From: Gammaproteobacteria bacterium
Lineage (GTDB): Bacteria > Pseudomonadota > Gammaproteobacteria > Pseudomonadales > Pseudohongiellaceae
Direction: 5' to 3'
Assembly: GCA_028818225.1 (NCBI GenBank)
Contig: JAPPOG010000049.1
Span: 1-38,839 of the forward strand
DNA: 38,839 nucleotides
The position numbers and the translations under genes are program-made. Position 1 is the stretch's first letter, and every line of letters starts with the position of its first letter. Below, piece after piece: positions 37,144 through 38,839 of this stretch. Under the pieces are notes generated by a model. It worked only from the letters and a program-made list of their open reading frames with translations. It did not search any database and had not been told where the DNA came from.

Positions 37144-38839
37144 ATGTCTTCACCCACATTTGAAAGTCTACGAGCCACACTAAAAACTCTGCGTCGTCGG
37201 AGAGGTAATTTATTCCTCCTCAAACAGGGAAGCTTTTTTGTCATTGTTGCTTCAATTTTTGTTTTAACAGCGACTGCCGTTTCTGCATGGTTAGATCTAG
37301 CCAAAGCCGGAACGATTTTTTTCTTTCTAATTTGTTTGGCGGGTGTCGGTGCATTAGTGTTTTGGTTTGCCTTAATCTTCAAGCGAAGGCATACCGATGA
37401 TCGTCGACTCGCTCATTATGTCGAAGACCATATTCCCGATTTAGAACAACGACTGCTAACCTCACTTGAGTTTACGGAAGAGGATCTCATCCATGGTAAG
37501 GCCGGCGTCTCCCAACAATTTATCCAGCAGCTCTGGGTAGATGCGCAGGAACATGTGCAACAACAACAACGTGAAGTTGAAACTGTTGCACCTGCTCAGG
37601 CAAGTTGGATCTCTTTCGGTTCAGCCGCTGCTGTAGTTGCAGTGGTAGTTACCATATTCGTCAGTTCGGAGGCCTTACTAAATGCTGGTAGCCGACTAGT
37701 CTGGCCTTTTGCAATTAATGAACCCATTGTCATTATCGAAGTGCCTGCTGACATCGAGATTAGTGTGGAGCCAGGTGATCTGGAGTTGCAGCGCGGAGAC
37801 AGTATTACCATTATTGCCCGGGTTAACAATGCAATGCCCGATTCCATCACTTTAAGATTGCAAGATGATAACGTGAATTGGCGCGATGCGCGCATGGCTC
37901 GTGATGGCAGTGGCAGTGAGAGTGCCACCTACAGTTACTTCATTCCTTCTCTGGATGAAGACACAACCTACTACGTCACTTTTGATGAGCGCGGTGAACA
38001 GAGTTCTCCACAATACGAAATCAGTCTGTTTGACCTGCCACAAATTGAGCAGATAGATCTGGCTTTTGACTATCCGGACTACACTGGTATCGAAGACATC
38101 ATCGAAGAAGACAGCGGTGACATGGTTGTGCCTGAGGGCACGGTTGTGGATTTGCAAGTGACCTTTAATAAGGCGATCGCAACAGCCAATGTTGAATTTG
38201 AGGAAAGCTTTCGCGATGCAGAAGATGAAATAGATCCAGTTGCGCCTTATGCGGATTTGCAATTGCAGATAGATGGTAATGTGGGAGTTGCTCGCTTCAC
38301 TGTGACTCAGGACGGAATGTACCGAATTCATGCCACTGACTTTTCCGATTTGGAGAGCCAGAATCCCCTTGATTATTTCATTCGAGCTATCGAAGACACG
38401 CCGCCTGAACTTGCCTTGATCAGCCCCGGTCGAGATCAGGACGTTATGCCTCTGGAAGAAGTAATTCTGGAGATCGATGCCTCTGACGATTATGGCCTTT
38501 CCGAGTTTATGCTGAACTATAGTGTAGTGGGTTCTGAAGATGTACAGGTGGATTTCCTGCCGGAACAGAACGTGCGCAATGTCTCTGGCAATGAGCTTAT
38601 ATATCTGGAGGATCTTGAAGTAGAGCCAGGCGATTTTGTCAGCTACTTCTTAACCCTGGCGGACAATAATGGACTCGATGGTCCCGCCGAAGTTATTTCC
38701 GATATCTATTTCCTGCAAGTGATTCCAACTGATCAGGAATTTCGCCGTAATCCAGGCATGAGCGGCGGCCAGGGAGCTGGTGGCGGTCAGGGCGGCGGTG
38801 ATTCCAGCGCGTTGGTAACAATACAGAAAGATATTATAG
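37144..38839 (+). CDS. DUF4175-like large membrane protein, 3' end beyond the window
   Basis: An open frame from ATG 37144 runs without a stop to the last base (565 codons seen). The N-terminus is basic (LRRRRGN region), followed by two membrane helices near residues 27-48 and 53-77, an HYVEDHIPDLEQRLLTSLEF helix, a third membrane helix near 155-180, then a long series of periplasmic beta-sandwich-like repeats rich in Asp/Glu. The visible part ends in a Gly/Gln-rich linker. This is the layout of DUF4175 proteins, which in other bacteria lie with MoxR, DUF58 and von Willebrand A genes; those would be just outside the window. The start ATG has an AAAGAG site upstream. Confidence 0.75.
   Translation, partial: MSSPTFESLRATLKTLRRRRGNLFLLKQGSFFVIVASIFVLTATAVSAWLDLAKAGTIFFFLICLAGVGALVFWFALIFKRRHTDDRRLAHYVEDHIPDLEQRLLTSLEFTEEDLIHGKAGVSQQFIQQLWVDAQEHVQQQQREVETVAPAQASWISFGSAAAVVAVVVTIFVSSEALLNAGSRLVWPFAINEPIVIIEVPADIEISVEPGDLELQRGDSITIIARVNNAMPDSITLRLQDDNVNWRDARMARDGSGSESATYSYFIPSLDEDTTYYVTFDERGEQSSPQYEISLFDLPQIEQIDLAFDYPDYTGIEDIIEEDSGDMVVPEGTVVDLQVTFNKAIATANVEFEESFRDAEDEIDPVAPYADLQLQIDGNVGVARFTVTQDGMYRIHATDFSDLESQNPLDYFIRAIEDTPPELALISPGRDQDVMPLEEVILEIDASDDYGLSEFMLNYSVVGSEDVQVDFLPEQNVRNVSGNELIYLEDLEVEPGDFVSYFLTLADNNGLDGPAEVISDIYFLQVIPTDQEFRRNPGMSGGQGAGGGQGGGDSSALVTIQKDII

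Noticed and set aside
37083-37382. Minus-strand 99-codon Lys/Thr/Ala-rich frame.
   Set aside because: It is antisense to the membrane helices and basic N-terminus of the DUF4175-like gene, which has a continuous frame to the window end.

Overview
The window reads as a chromosomal segment of a gammaproteobacterium, probably a free-living marine type; this is inferred from gene content, since no rRNA or other taxonomic marker is present. Indicators are the tgt-yajC-secD-secF order, prfC, a holD-like gene next to rimI, an MltD-type LysM transglycosylase and a PA3496-like small protein. I found no tRNA, rRNA, CRISPR array, insertion sequence or prophage gene. Almost all genes look vertically inherited.

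Layout. (1) 17-5385: a small membrane protein on the minus strand, then a tight plus-strand run: an exported protein of unknown function, a rhodanese, a Serratia-nuclease-like exported protein whose catalytic positions are substituted, a fumarylacetoacetate-hydrolase-family enzyme, and an SLC13 transporter overlapping it. (2) 5479-9582: a circularly permuted ATP-grasp protein, an alpha-E protein and a zinc-ribbon HExxH peptidase in one operon, facing an Anbu proteasome-like protease whose 3' end overlaps the peptidase gene by 44 bp. This is a peptide-ligation/proteolysis module in which the usual transglutaminase is absent and a metallopeptidase sits in its place. (3) 9767-12924, minus strand: a small acidic protein, an acyl-CoA synthetase and a zinc-less quinone oxidoreductase. 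(4) 13074-15117: a holD-like psi-subunit candidate and rimI, then a small membrane protein and a triple C4 zinc-finger protein. (5) 15118-16048: a sparse stretch with two divergent micro-genes. (6) 16049-20525: hisC, an exported protein with a lysozyme-like motif, and a GAF/MshEN/GspE-type ATPase broken by two one-base homopolymer indels.

(7) 20526-22745: two small membrane-associated proteins, an 18-bp perfect palindrome, a 534-bp AT-rich gene-free spacer with several DnaA-box-like 9-mers, and an orphan 211-aa protein. (8) 22751-25095, minus strand: an APS kinase fused to CysN domains II/III but lacking the CysN GTPase domain, with an acyl-CoA dehydrogenase upstream. (9) 25300-34016, plus strand: prfC, tgt, yajC, secD, secF and an mltD-like gene, i.e. 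translation termination, tRNA queuosine, Sec export and cell-wall turnover. (10) 34009-36809: a DUF3524/QTMAN-like glycosyltransferase that may act on queuosine tRNA, an SDR dehydrogenase and a Nudix hydrolase. (11) 37144 to the end: the 5' part of a large DUF4175-like membrane protein that runs off the window.

The points most worth a second look are the catalytically dead nuclease homologue, the GTPase-less CysN-CysC fusion, the Anbu module with a peptidase in place of transglutaminase, the DnaA-box cluster, the doubly frameshifted ATPase, and Tgt with a queuosine-type mannosyltransferase homologue in the same window. All calls are from reading the sequence; no database search was run.
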